A program made the position numbers and the translations under genes. Shown piece after piece: positions 46,981-55,464 of a DNA stretch of 60,187 bases; the first letter of the stretch is position 1, and each line of letters begins with the position of its first letter. The notes under the pieces were generated by a model. It was not told the origin of the DNA, searched no databases, and saw only the letters and a list, made by a program, of their open reading frames with translations. This DNA is from a bacterium (GTDB lineage: Bacteria; Desulfobacterota; JAPLJL01). Where the stretch lies: NCBI GenBank assembly GCA_028713675.1, contig JAQTNV010000019.1, forward strand, positions 1 through 60,187, written 5' to 3'.

Positions 46981-47260
46981 GTATGGTTATGATCTGTTTG
47001 TCATTCTGAGCCTCTGGCGAAGAATCTCGCTTTAAAACCCAGATCCTTTGCGGACAGATTCGCTTCGCTCAATGCATTGTTTATCATGAGCCCTTCGAGA
47101 TCCTTCGCTACGCTCAGGATGACAGGAGGGGGGAAGCGCTCAGGATGACAAAGGGCGAAGGGCTCAAGATGACAGACAAAATTATGTCATTCTGAGCCTC
47201 CCCGTCCTTCGAAGCCTTGGCGAAGGAGGATGGCGAAGAATCTCGCTTTATTATTTTTTC
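46981..47260. repeat. Repeat cluster left of the GIY-YIG gene
   Basis: Contains GTCATTCTGAGCCTCTGGCGAAGAATCTCGC (47000-47033 region), GAGATCCTTCGCTACGCTCAGGATGACA tracts (47097-47135), and the 64-bp repeat copy at 47186-47249. No gene. Confidence 0.8.
47186..47249 (+). repeat. 64-bp TCATTCTGAGCC repeat, copy 1
   Basis: Starts GTCATTCTGAGCCTCC and ends GAAGAATCTCGCTTT. Identical base for base to 47720-47783. Confidence 0.95.
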
Positions 47261-47572
47261 TTAATACCAACCATCAGATAAATCTTGCCAATCCGGATTC
47301 ATTAATTCTATCAAATCAATTTTCTTTTTTCTCAACCAACCTTTCAATTGTTTTTCTCGTTTTAGAGCTTCTTGAATATCGCTGGTTTCTTCATAATAAA
47401 CCAGTTTTGTTATTTGATATTTTTTTGTGAATCCTTCGATGAGGTGATTTTTATGTTCAAAAACACGACGTGCAAGATTATTAGTCACCCCAATGTAAAG
47501 AGTTCGGGATTTGTTGGTCATGACATAAACGAAGTAACTGTTCAATTGAACGCCTCGGTTCGGAAAAATCAA
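47261..47572 (-). CDS. GIY-YIG family endonuclease, single-domain
   Basis: At most 103 residues; the start is uncertain because the 5'-most codon is TTG and the family domain begins at about residue 12 (SYFVYVMTNKSRTLYIGVTNN). The GIY-YIG core, the ARRVFEHK basic segment and the ALKREKQLKGWLRKKKIDLI helix are all present. YhbQ-like single-domain nucleases of this sort are common in MAGs. It is AT-rich, lies between two identical 64-bp repeats and may be mobile. Whether it cleaves DNA is untested. Confidence 0.85.
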   Translation of the reverse strand: MIFPNRGVQLNSYFVYVMTNKSRTLYIGVTNNLARRVFEHKNHLIEGFTKKYQITKLVYYEETSDIQEALKREKQLKGWLRKKKIDLIELMNPDWQDLSDGWY

Positions 47573-47719
47573 AGTCGAGATCCTTCGCGAAATTTATCCT
47601 GAGCCCTTCGAGATCCTTCACTTCGTTCAGGATGACAAAGGGCGAAGGGCTCAGGATGACGGACAATATTATGTCATTCTGAGGCGTCAGCCGAAGAATC
47701 TCGATGCTGCTCTGCCCTT

Positions 47720-47783
47720 GTCATTCTGAGCCTCCCCGTCCTTCGAAGCCTTGGCGAAGGAGGATGGCGAAGAATCTCGCTTT
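47720..47783 (+). repeat. 64-bp TCATTCTGAGCC repeat, copy 2
   Basis: Identical to 47186-47249, same orientation, 534 bp apart. The pair brackets the GIY-YIG gene. Confidence 0.95.
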
Positions 47784-47890
47784 GGTTTCAAAGTAATTAT
47801 ATTAAATTCGAGATCCTTCGCTACGCTCAGGATGACAGGAGGAGGGCGCTCAGGATGACAGAAGGGGGAGGCACGGGAATCCGCGCCGGC

Positions 47891-47920
47891 AAATAAAAAG
47901 GGCGGGCTCGGAAGCCCGCC
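47891..47920 (-). terminator. Terminator of the pyruvyltransferase gene
   Basis: Leftward, an 8-bp stem GGCGGGCT / AGCCCGCC with a TCCG loop is followed by CTTTTTATTT. It lies 103 bp after the stop at 48023. Confidence 0.85.
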
Positions 47921-48022
47921 ACGGAAAAAAACCGATTGACGATTTACGAATGTCCCTCGAAATAACTCGGGATAAAACGATTGACGAAATAAAACCCAAT
48001 ACCCAATTATGCTGGTCCGGCT

Positions 48023-49312
48023 TTAGACCGGGAAATTTTTCTCCAGCCACTCCTTCAGGAGCTTCACGTTCATCCGGGCCCGCTCGTGGAACTTGGGGTG
48101 CATTTCGACGGCCTTCTGCCGCAGATCCTTCTCCCGGCCGACCAGCTTCTTGGTCATGTCCGTCAGGGTGCCGTAGAGGTCCTTGATCCGGGGGACCCGC
48201 TCGGGGTGGCCGACGTAATCGATGTAAAGGTCCATGATCCCGAGTTCGCGGAAGACGGCCTCGCAGCGGGTGTCGGAGCTGACCGAGATCATCGGGATGC
48301 CGAAGGGCGAGGCCAGCACGGTGGTGTGGTAGCGGGTGGTCACCTGGAACCAGAGGGAGGAGAGAACGCAGACGATGTCGTCCACGGTGTTCTCGTCGCT
48401 GTGGACCATGTGGACCCGGTCCTTGTGTTTCATCTTCTCGAAAATCTGGACGGCGGGGGGCGAATCCATGTGCTCCATCGCAATCATGGCGATGTCCGCG
48501 TCGTAGTTGTCCACCACCCAGTCGGCGTAGCGGGCGGTTTCGTCCACGTATTTCCGGCTGGATTCCCGGGCTTCGGGGGTCCAGGACTGGTAGAAGGGCC
48601 ATTTGTAGAGGTCGGACTTGTCCCCGTAGAGCCGGGGTTTGATCGGCCACCAGAAAAATTCCTTGGGGGCGATCCCGACGATCTTCTTCCGGGCCGGGTC
48701 CAGGTTGAGGCGTTTCAGGACCTTGGCCTTGTGCTCCGGGGGCGGGGTGGGGTATTCGTAGGCGCCGTCGGCGGTCACGGTGATGGGAACGGTGACCCCG
48801 TATTCCTGCATCCGCTTTTTGGCATCGGGATTCCGGAGCATGATCAGGTCGACCTTGTTATTCATGGTGTACTTGAGGAGCTTCTGGCTCGAGGGCTTCA
48901 GGTGGCCGCAGTCGTTGGCGTAGGCCACCACCTGGTGTCCGCGGGCCTTGGCGGCGATGGCGGCGAAGCAGAACATCCCCATGAAGAGGGGGGAAAAATG
49001 GTCGATGAAGGTGGACCCTTCCGAGAGTACCAGGATGTCGGTGTCGCGCATGTTGAACCACTGCGCGGGGGAGAAAACCGTGGCCGGGCCCACTTCGATC
49101 AGCTTGTAGGCCGGGTCGGGGGTATATCGCCTCTGTTGGTCGATGCTCTGGGTCATGATGGTCACCTGGCCGAGCCGGGGCCCGAAAACCTCCTTCAGGT
49201 CCATCAGGGTGGTGAAAAGTTTGGCCTCCGAGCCGGTGTTGTTGACGCCGTTATAGCCGAAGCACATGACGTTCAGCTTGGGCTTGCGAACCATTTTGTC
49301 TTTTTTGGACAT
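48023..49312 (-). CDS. Polysaccharide pyruvyl transferase family protein
   Basis: 429 residues. CsaB/WcaK-type GT-B-like fold: FGYNGVNNTGSEAKLFTTLMDLK at residue 17 and the C-terminal TTRYHTTVLASPFGIPMISVSSDTRCE (about 335-360). The family adds pyruvate ketals to cell-surface polysaccharides using phosphoenolpyruvate. Other polysaccharide genes are absent, so the acceptor is unknown. AAGGAGCGG precedes the ATG. It is the last gene of a leftward row before a terminator. Confidence 0.85.
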   Translation of the reverse strand: MSKKDKMVRKPKLNVMCFGYNGVNNTGSEAKLFTTLMDLKEVFGPRLGQVTIMTQSIDQQRRYTPDPAYKLIEVGPATVFSPAQWFNMRDTDILVLSEGSTFIDHFSPLFMGMFCFAAIAAKARGHQVVAYANDCGHLKPSSQKLLKYTMNNKVDLIMLRNPDAKKRMQEYGVTVPITVTADGAYEYPTPPPEHKAKVLKRLNLDPARKKIVGIAPKEFFWWPIKPRLYGDKSDLYKWPFYQSWTPEARESSRKYVDETARYADWVVDNYDADIAMIAMEHMDSPPAVQIFEKMKHKDRVHMVHSDENTVDDIVCVLSSLWFQVTTRYHTTVLASPFGIPMISVSSDTRCEAVFRELGIMDLYIDYVGHPERVPRIKDLYGTLTDMTKKLVGREKDLRQKAVEMHPKFHERARMNVKLLKEWLEKNFPV

Positions 49313-49414
49313 ATTCCGCTCCTTTTTTATTTAGGTTGCGAAAGATTTCTACCCGAAATTTCTATTTATATGTTTTTACCAGAAAATAAGACCGAAATAA
49401 AGGGGTTTTTAGTA

Positions 49415-49550
49415 AAAATCAGGTGATAGGTGATGGGTGATAGGTTATGGGCAAAAGTTCATAGGAGTAAGGTGATGGGTTTTTGCCTATGACCCATGAC
49501 CTATGACCCATGACCTATGACCTATGACCTATGACCCATAACCTGATTTT
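49415..49550. repeat. Palindromic block of TATGACC heptamers
   Basis: The left arm opens AAAATCAGGTGATAGG and the right arm ends CATAACCTGATTTT, so the block can fold back on itself. The right arm repeats CCTATGA/CCCATGA about eight times with a seven-base period. It overlaps the stop codon of the fusion gene. Related blocks: 22401-22441 and 41095-41142. Confidence 0.8.
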
Positions 49551-51357
49551 ATGACAAGTCGACGAACGAGCCGATCCGGCGGAGGACATCTTCCTTATAA
49601 TTGGGGTTGGAGATGGTGATCCGCACCGCCTCGTTCGGGCAGGCATTCACGCAGCGCCCGCAGGCCCGGCATTTTTCCGAGTGCACCGCCCGGCCGTCCT
49701 TCAAGGTGATGGCGTCGAAAACGCAGGTCTCCACGCAGGTTCCGCAGCCTTTGCATTTCTCCGTGACCGTGACGCTCATTCCCTCCACCGGCGGGAAGAT
49801 CTGGCGGAGATGATCGGGTGAGGCGTGGCGGAAATAACCCATCATGCAGCAGCAGTGGCAGCAGAAGCACACGCTCAGGAGCTTCTTCCGGTCGGGCACC
49901 AGGAAACCGGTATTGTCCACGTTGACCTTGCCGGCCAGGGGCAGGAGGCCGAGCGAGACGGCTCGGTCCACGTGCCGGTGCGCCTCTTCCTTGGTGGCGA
50001 TCCGCCCGAGGCCGGGGGGGAATGACATGGCCGTCTCGCCCATGAAGATGCAGCCCACGTCCTTGGTGAAATGCTCGCACTTGAAGGCGGTCCGGCAGAT
50101 ACACTCGTCCATAATCATATGATGCTTGGCCCGGTCGATCAGCTCGTGCAGGATGTTTTCCGGGAGGATTTCATTGGAGGTGGATCCGACATCCTTCCCC
50201 ACCTTGATGGTCATGGGCGCGACCGGCTCGATTTTCCGGTTGGTCGGCAGGTAGGTAATGCTGTTCTTCTTGGGATTCAGCCAGGGCCAGGCCATCCGGA
50301 GCCCGGGAACCTTGCTGATCAGCGCGATCAGGCCCTCGATGCCCTGCAGGCCCCGCTTGGATACCGACGGGGTCTGATAGAACCAGGTCAAAAGGGACTG
50401 CTTGGCGGTGTTCTTCTCGGCCCGTTCCGCGCGGGCCGAGAGGAAGGACCGGAAGGTCTGCTCGGAGGAATATTTCGGGCGCCAGCCGGTGGCGGCCTTG
50501 AACTTCTGGTTCAGGACGAAGATCGTGTTTTCGCTCAGGGTGACCCAACCCGAGCCGGCGGGGAAAAGCCCGAGAGCGAATCCGATCCGGGAAGCCGGTT
50601 TCAGAAGGGGCGTGGGGAGGGGAACGATCATGACCCCGGCGGCCCGGAAGCACCACGCGGTCGGAACGGCGTCGTCAGCGGTGACGTTGTAAACCCCGGG
50701 GATGTCCTTCTTCAGCGCGAGATGCAGGGCCTCGCCCAGGTCCTCCTCGTGGATGAACTGGTTAAAAGACTGCCGGCCGGAAGGGAGGCTCGAGACCTTG
50801 AGCGACCAGAGCTGGGAAAACATGTTGTTGATGTGGGGGCCGCAAAGAAGCCCGGCGCGGAAAATCGTGAGCGTGATCCCGGGGTGGGGTTTAAAGAAAT
50901 CCTTCACGAAGCTTTCCACCGCGATCTTGTTGGAGTTGTAGTAGCTGTCCTTGTTTTCGATCAGGGGCGATTCCTCGGTCAGGCCCAGGGGCTGGTCCCG
51001 GTGGGAGCCGTAGACCGTCGTCGAACTCGTGTAGATGACCTTTTTGACCCCGTTCTGGAGGCAGGCGGAGAAAAGGTTCTTGGAGCCGTTGATGTTGATG
51101 TCCCGGGTCTTCTCCTTGTCGGCGATCTCGCCGACGATGAAGGCCAGGTGGTAGACCGCGTCCACCCCCTTCAGGAGGCCGGCGATCTTCGGGCTGCGGA
51201 TGTCCTCCCGGCAGAAGGTCACCTTTTTCGCGGTGCCCTTCCAGGGGGCGACGTCAATCCCGATGATTCGGTCGATCTCCGGATCCCGGTCGAGCCGGGG
51301 CAGGAGGGTGCTGGCGAAGTAGCTGTTCACCCCGGTGATCGCGACGGTCTTTCCCAT
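49549..51357 (-). CDS. NAD-dependent epimerase fused to Fe-S ferredoxin protein
   Basis: 602 residues. Residues 1-320 are a short-chain-dehydrogenase/epimerase domain: TGVNSYFASTLLPRL (variant of TGxxGxxG), IYTSSTTVYG, and the catalytic YNSNK (YxxxK) near 153. Residues about 400-510 have DECICRTAFKCEHFTKDVGC and the unusual SVCFCCHCCCMMGYF. The end (about 530-590) is a two [4Fe-4S] ferredoxin: KCKGCGTCVETCVFDA and KCRACGRCVNACPNEA. The second half resembles ferredoxin proteins of sulfate reducers and syntrophs; the fusion with an epimerase is rare in my experience. It may pair a substrate dehydrogenase with Fe-S electron transfer. Located downstream of the CoA ligase. Confidence 0.82.
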   Translation of the reverse strand: MGKTVAITGVNSYFASTLLPRLDRDPEIDRIIGIDVAPWKGTAKKVTFCREDIRSPKIAGLLKGVDAVYHLAFIVGEIADKEKTRDININGSKNLFSACLQNGVKKVIYTSSTTVYGSHRDQPLGLTEESPLIENKDSYYNSNKIAVESFVKDFFKPHPGITLTIFRAGLLCGPHINNMFSQLWSLKVSSLPSGRQSFNQFIHEEDLGEALHLALKKDIPGVYNVTADDAVPTAWCFRAAGVMIVPLPTPLLKPASRIGFALGLFPAGSGWVTLSENTIFVLNQKFKAATGWRPKYSSEQTFRSFLSARAERAEKNTAKQSLLTWFYQTPSVSKRGLQGIEGLIALISKVPGLRMAWPWLNPKKNSITYLPTNRKIEPVAPMTIKVGKDVGSTSNEILPENILHELIDRAKHHMIMDECICRTAFKCEHFTKDVGCIFMGETAMSFPPGLGRIATKEEAHRHVDRAVSLGLLPLAGKVNVDNTGFLVPDRKKLLSVCFCCHCCCMMGYFRHASPDHLRQIFPPVEGMSVTVTEKCKGCGTCVETCVFDAITLKDGRAVHSEKCRACGRCVNACPNEAVRITISNPNYKEDVLRRIGSFVDLS

Positions 51358-51554
51358 GGTCTTATCCCTCCGTTATTTCTGTCATTCCCGTCCCGCATCA
51401 GAGTGCGGGATAAACTCCAGCCGGAAATCCATTCATTAACAAATCGTCATTCCCGACCTGATCGGGAATCCAGTTTTATTTAATTCTGGATCCCTGCTTT
51501 CGCAGGGATGACGAATAAATCAAAAATAACGAACCCCATGAAATCAAATACGAT

Positions 51555-52925
51555 TTATTTTTTCTCGTAGGTTTTTTCCACCAACTGGGTTTTCTTGGCG
51601 GCCCGCTCGAGCGTCCCGGGCTTGAGCCAGGTGATCGCGGGCCGGATCTTCAAAAGCTTATGCATCTTTTCCAGGATTTCCTTTTCCAGTCCCGGGAGCT
51701 CCTCTTCCCGCACCCCTTCGGCGTATTCGACCTTGAGCTTCAGGGGCGGGACCACCCGGGGGGGCGGCTCGTCCAGGACGATCCGGAAGGAGCCGGTGAG
51801 TTTTTCCGGGAGGGAGTGGATCACGCCCTCGATCGCGGCGGGGTAGACCGGCACGCCTTTGACCTTGAGCATGTCGTCGGCTCGGCCCACCACTTTGTAG
51901 CGGAAGCCGCTCAGGCCGCAGGGGCAGGGCTCGGTGAAGACCTGCTGGATGTCGTTCATGGTGAAGCGGAGGTCGAACCAGACCGCCGCCTCGGGGTGGA
52001 GGGAGGTGCCGACCATGATCCCGGTGGCCCCGTGCTCGAGGGGCACGGGCTTCTTGGTTTCCGGGTCCAGGAGCTCGTAGTAGGCGAGGTCGTCCGCCAG
52101 CCAGTGCATGCCCTGGTAGACCGGGTGGTCGCAGGAACAGCCGTAGCCCGCGCCCAGGTCGAAAACCCGGGCGCCGTACTCGCGCTCGAGCTTGGCGCGG
52201 ACGTCGGGGATCCCGGCCCCGGGCTCGGCCCCCAGCATCAGGATCTTGAGGCCGAGAGCCTTAACCGGCTCGCCCAGGACCTCGGGGCAGCGCTCGATCA
52301 GGTGCAGGGCCAGCGAAGGGGTGCCGGTGAAGATATTGACGTGGAACATCTTCATGAACTGGATAATTTTTTCGGTGCCGGCCTCCGCCCCGATGGGGAG
52401 GAGGGTGATGCCCGGGAACTTGCGGTACCAGAGGATCTGGGGGGTGCCGGCCGCGTGCATGGAGAGGCCGAAGCAGAGTCCGATCCGGTCGCCGGGACGG
52501 ACCCCGATCCGCCAGGCGGCCCGGGCCATGATCTCCTGGGAATCGTCGAGGGCGGCCCCGAAGTTGGGGTAGGGGGTGGGGATGCCGGTCGTCCCCGAGG
52601 TGGTGGTGAGGAGGTAAAGGTCGCGCATCCGCTTCTCGCCGAAAAGGTGGAGCATGAGTTTTTCCATGTCGAAGCCGACCTCGCCCATGGCCTCGCGGAT
52701 CTCGGCCTGGCCGACCACCGGCACGTTCCTGACGAAGTCGTCCCAGCTCTTGATGTCCGCGGGCCTGATCCCGGCCTCGTCGAAGTGCTTCCGGTGGAAG
52801 GGGGTGTTCTCGTACTGCCATGCGAGGGCTTCCTGGAGCTTCTTCCACTGGAGCTCGCGCATCCCCGGGGTGTTGAGCCGGGGCTCGATTTCCATATTCC
52901 AGTACTTGCGGTTCAGGTCTTCCAT
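51555..52925 (-). CDS. Phenylacetate-CoA ligase family protein
   Basis: 456 residues from the ATG at 52925, which follows GAGAGG; the in-frame GTG six bases upstream lies against this ribosome site. AMP-forming adenylate fold: LYLLTTTSGTTGIPTPYPNF near residue 100, CFGLSMHAAGTPQILWYRKFPG near 155, ARVFDLGAGYGCSCDHPVYQGMHW near 255, and KVVGRADDMLKVKGVPVYPAAIEGVI near 350. It should activate an aryl or acyl acid to its CoA thioester. It is 10 bp downstream of the thiolase, in the same operon. Confidence 0.9.
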   Translation of the reverse strand: MEDLNRKYWNMEIEPRLNTPGMRELQWKKLQEALAWQYENTPFHRKHFDEAGIRPADIKSWDDFVRNVPVVGQAEIREAMGEVGFDMEKLMLHLFGEKRMRDLYLLTTTSGTTGIPTPYPNFGAALDDSQEIMARAAWRIGVRPGDRIGLCFGLSMHAAGTPQILWYRKFPGITLLPIGAEAGTEKIIQFMKMFHVNIFTGTPSLALHLIERCPEVLGEPVKALGLKILMLGAEPGAGIPDVRAKLEREYGARVFDLGAGYGCSCDHPVYQGMHWLADDLAYYELLDPETKKPVPLEHGATGIMVGTSLHPEAAVWFDLRFTMNDIQQVFTEPCPCGLSGFRYKVVGRADDMLKVKGVPVYPAAIEGVIHSLPEKLTGSFRIVLDEPPPRVVPPLKLKVEYAEGVREEELPGLEKEILEKMHKLLKIRPAITWLKPGTLERAAKKTQLVEKTYEKK

Positions 52926-52935
52926 GATCACCTCT

Positions 52936-54159
52936 CTACCTTTTAAGTATATGCAGAGCCATGGCGGCCGCGTCCACTCCCAGGATGCCTCCGCCGTTGT
53001 GGGTCATCCCGACCCGCGGGCTTCCCGCCTGGCGTTTCCCCGCGGAGCCCCGGAGCTGGTGGACGACCTCATGGATCTGACCCAGGCCGGTGGCCCCGAT
53101 CGGGTGGCCCTTGGAGGCGAGGCCGCCGGAGGTGTTGACCGGCTTCTTCCCGCCGATTTCCATCCGGCCTTCGTCGATCCATTTGGCCGCTTCCTCCCCG
53201 GGGCAGATCCCGAGCTCGATCAGGGTGATGATCTCCGAGGGGGAGGTGGTATCGTGCACCTCGATTATGTCGATCTCGCCCGGACCCACCCCGGCCATCT
53301 GGAAGGCCCGGGGCCCGAGGCGCTTGGTCAGGGAATCGTCCAGCCCGGCGGAGAGCTTGCCGCTCCCGACCACGCTGGCCGCGATCCAGACCGGCTTGTC
53401 CGTGAAGCGGGCCGCCTTTTCCCGGGAACAGACGATGGCGGCCGCGGCCCCGTCGCCGATGGGGGCGCACATCATCCGGGTCAGGGGGAAGGAGACGTCG
53501 CCCGATTTCAACACCTGCTCCATGGTCACGGCCTCCTGGTACTGGGCGTTCGGGTTCAGGGCGCCGTTCTGGTGGCTCTTGACCGCGATCTTGGCGAAGT
53601 GGTTCTGGGTCAGCCCGTACTGCTCCATCACGATCCGGGTGTAGTAGGCGTACATGTCCATGAAGACGGAGCGCTTCTCGCCGCTCCCTTCCTTGATGAT
53701 CTCCTCGCTCGAGCCCCGGCTGGCCTGGAAGCTTTCCAGGTAGGCCTTGAACATATCGACGTCCACCGCCGTCCCCAGGGCCGCGAAGGATTTTTTCTTG
53801 TCCAGGTCGTAGAGCTTCTCGAACCCGACGATCAGGGCCAGGTCGTAAAGCCCGGAAGCGACCGCGTTCCAGCCGAGATGGAGGGCGGTGCTGGAGCTGG
53901 CGCAGGCGTTCTCGACGTTGTACATCGGGATGCCTTCGATCCCGAGGGGCGCGAGCGTGACCTGGGCCTTGATCATCTCCTGCCCGGTCATCAGGCCCGG
54001 CACGCCGCTGCCCATGTAGGCGGCCTCGATTTCCGGGTAGGAAACCCCGGCGTCCGCGGTCACCTTCTCCACCGCTTCCCGGACCAGATCCTTCATGTTC
54101 CGCTCGAGGTGCTTCCCGAAGCGGGTCATGCCCACGCCGATGATCGCCACGTCTCTCAT
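52936..54159 (-). CDS. Thiolase (SCP2/acetyl-CoA acetyltransferase type)
   Basis: 407 residues. Thiolases make or cleave beta-ketoacyl-CoA. The nucleophile Cys lies in NVENACASSSTALHLGW (about residue 85), the HNGALNP segment near 203, and the catalytic His in SKGHPIGATGLGQIHEVVHQLRG (about 355). There is no KAS-III signature. Together with the CoA ligase it suggests acyl or aryl-CoA degradation. AAGGA precedes the ATG. The promoter at 54309-54337 carries the shared operator. Confidence 0.92.
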   Translation of the reverse strand: MRDVAIIGVGMTRFGKHLERNMKDLVREAVEKVTADAGVSYPEIEAAYMGSGVPGLMTGQEMIKAQVTLAPLGIEGIPMYNVENACASSSTALHLGWNAVASGLYDLALIVGFEKLYDLDKKKSFAALGTAVDVDMFKAYLESFQASRGSSEEIIKEGSGEKRSVFMDMYAYYTRIVMEQYGLTQNHFAKIAVKSHQNGALNPNAQYQEAVTMEQVLKSGDVSFPLTRMMCAPIGDGAAAAIVCSREKAARFTDKPVWIAASVVGSGKLSAGLDDSLTKRLGPRAFQMAGVGPGEIDIIEVHDTTSPSEIITLIELGICPGEEAAKWIDEGRMEIGGKKPVNTSGGLASKGHPIGATGLGQIHEVVHQLRGSAGKRQAGSPRVGMTHNGGGILGVDAAAMALHILKR

Positions 54160-54546
54160 GATGATTCCTTTTGGTTTTGCGATTGCCTTTTTTCCGTCAT
54201 TCCGCAGTTAATGCGGAATCAGTTCGTTTTTTTTCTGGATTCCGGCTTTCCTTCGACCATACTCAGGACAAGTCGCCGGAATGACGGCCAAAAACATTTC
54301 TGAGCGGAAGAATAAACTATATGGACTGATCAGTCAAGTAGGAATATTGTTTTCCCGCCGGTATTTTACTGGATAAGGTTCAAAATCCGGCCGGGATTCC
54401 GAAACGGGTATTCATCGGTTACATCGTCAGTAAATCTGGGGATATTTCGGACGGAGAGGGGGGTAAACCGGAGCCGGACCGGGAAAGGACCGGCACGGCG
54501 CATTAAGTGTATAGTTAGTGAATAGTTTCCGGATGGCCGCAGCGGA
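54160..54546. other. 387-bp intergenic region with operator-promoter
   Basis: No gene. It holds GTCATTCCGCAGTTAATGCGGAAT-type palindromic repeats (54195-54290), the leftward promoter at 54309-54337 and a GC-rich tract (54360-54500) with no recognised feature. Confidence 0.75.
54309..54337 (-). promoter_or_regulatory. Thiolase-operon promoter with operator
   Basis: Leftward: TTGACT -35 box (54337-54332), 17-bp spacer and TATTCT -10 box (54314-54309). The 14-mer TTGACTGATCAGTC (54337-54324) covers the -35 box and includes the perfect palindrome GACTGATCAGTC. A matching site lies at 55812-55825. Confidence 0.7.
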
Positions 54547-55464
54547 TCAGCTTTTCCGCTTTTCCGGAATCGATAAGCCGCGGACCAGAAGCCCGAAAAA
54601 GGTTTTCTTGATCTCTTCCGGGGAGATCTCGGGGTTGACTGCCTGGAGATAGGAGAGGCTTTCGAAAATCCCGATCAGGAGCGTGCCCACGATCCGCTGG
54701 TCGGCGTGCTGGAAAAGGCCCTGCTGGACGCCCTTGGCGAAATCGGATTCGAGGGGGCGGCGGATGGAAAGGATGATGTCCCGGCCAAGGTTCTGAACCT
54801 TGGGGTCCGGGTCCAGGAGCGCCTCCCGGGCCAGGTCGATGATCACCGCGAACTCAGGCAGGACGGGGAGAACGGTCTCGGCCCGGAGGATGAGGCGCTT
54901 CAGGGGATCCTTTTCCTCCCGGATCTCGGCCAGGCCCCGGGAAAATAGCTCCCGGAAGATCCGGGGGGCGCATTCGAGGAAAAGCTCTTTCTTGTCGGAG
55001 AAATAAAAATAAAAAGTGCCCTTGCCGATGTCCAGGTCCCGGGTCACGTCGCTGACGCGGGTGTTGCGGTACCCCTTTTCGCGGAAGAGACGGGAGCCCG
55101 CCTCTAGGATGATTTCCCGGGTCTTTTTCCCCTTCGATTTCCGGGGTTCCCGGGAACGGGGCGGGGCGGTTATTCCCCGGGCGAAGGCGGAATCGAGTTT
55201 GGTCCCGAAGGCCTCCGGGTTTTCCTTCTCGCGGTCGGCAATCATCCGGCGGACGGCGAGAAGCGGGACCCCCCGGCCTTTCACCTCCCGGATGAAGCGG
55301 AGCTTTCTCAGGTGGGCTTCATCGTAATAAGCCATGGTCTTCCCGGTGCGTGCCGGGGGGTGGAGGAGCTTTTGGGCCAGGTAGAAGTGGATCGTGCGGC
55401 GGGGCAGGCCGGACAGTTTCGCGAGCTCGGCGATTTTATAATGCATTTTTTCCCGCGGGGTCAT
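54547..55464 (-). CDS. MerR-TetR fusion transcriptional regulator
   Basis: 305 residues; the start could also be the ATG at 55446 (MHYKIAELAK). Residues about 7-80 form a MerR-type winged helix (KIAELAKLSGLPRRTIHFYL, AYYDEAHLRKLRFIREVKGRGVPL). Residues about 110-165 form a TetR HTH (EIILEAGSRLFREKGYRNTRVSDVTRDLDIGKGTFYFYFSDKKELF), followed by an alpha-helical ligand-binding domain. Such double-HTH fusions are uncommon. It lies between the two promoters that share an operator and is probably their repressor. A TGACTG half-site lies upstream (55479-55484), so autoregulation is possible. Confidence 0.85.
   Translation of the reverse strand: MTPREKMHYKIAELAKLSGLPRRTIHFYLAQKLLHPPARTGKTMAYYDEAHLRKLRFIREVKGRGVPLLAVRRMIADREKENPEAFGTKLDSAFARGITAPPRSREPRKSKGKKTREIILEAGSRLFREKGYRNTRVSDVTRDLDIGKGTFYFYFSDKKELFLECAPRIFRELFSRGLAEIREEKDPLKRLILRAETVLPVLPEFAVIIDLAREALLDPDPKVQNLGRDIILSIRRPLESDFAKGVQQGLFQHADQRIVGTLLIGIFESLSYLQAVNPEISPEEIKKTFFGLLVRGLSIPEKRKS

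Larger units (their letters stand above)
47573..48022. other. 450-bp intergenic region with repeats and a terminator
   Basis: No gene. It holds GAGATCCTTCGCGAAATT and CTTCACTTCGTTCAGGATGACA tracts (47577-47660), a short TCATTCTGAGGCGTCAGCC copy (47672-47703), the second 64-bp repeat (47720-47783), further TCGAGATCCTTCGC tracts and the leftward terminator at 47891-47920. Confidence 0.75.

Noticed and set aside
44236..46992. Two long plus-strand frames opposite polA
   Set aside because: Shadows of polA produced by its high GC third positions.
46981..48022. Insertion sequence around the GIY-YIG gene
   Set aside because: No transposase, terminal inverted repeats or target duplication are visible; only direct repeats.
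49415..49550. Tandem heptamers as a CRISPR array
   Set aside because: Units are 7 bp with no unique spacers, and no cas genes lie nearby.
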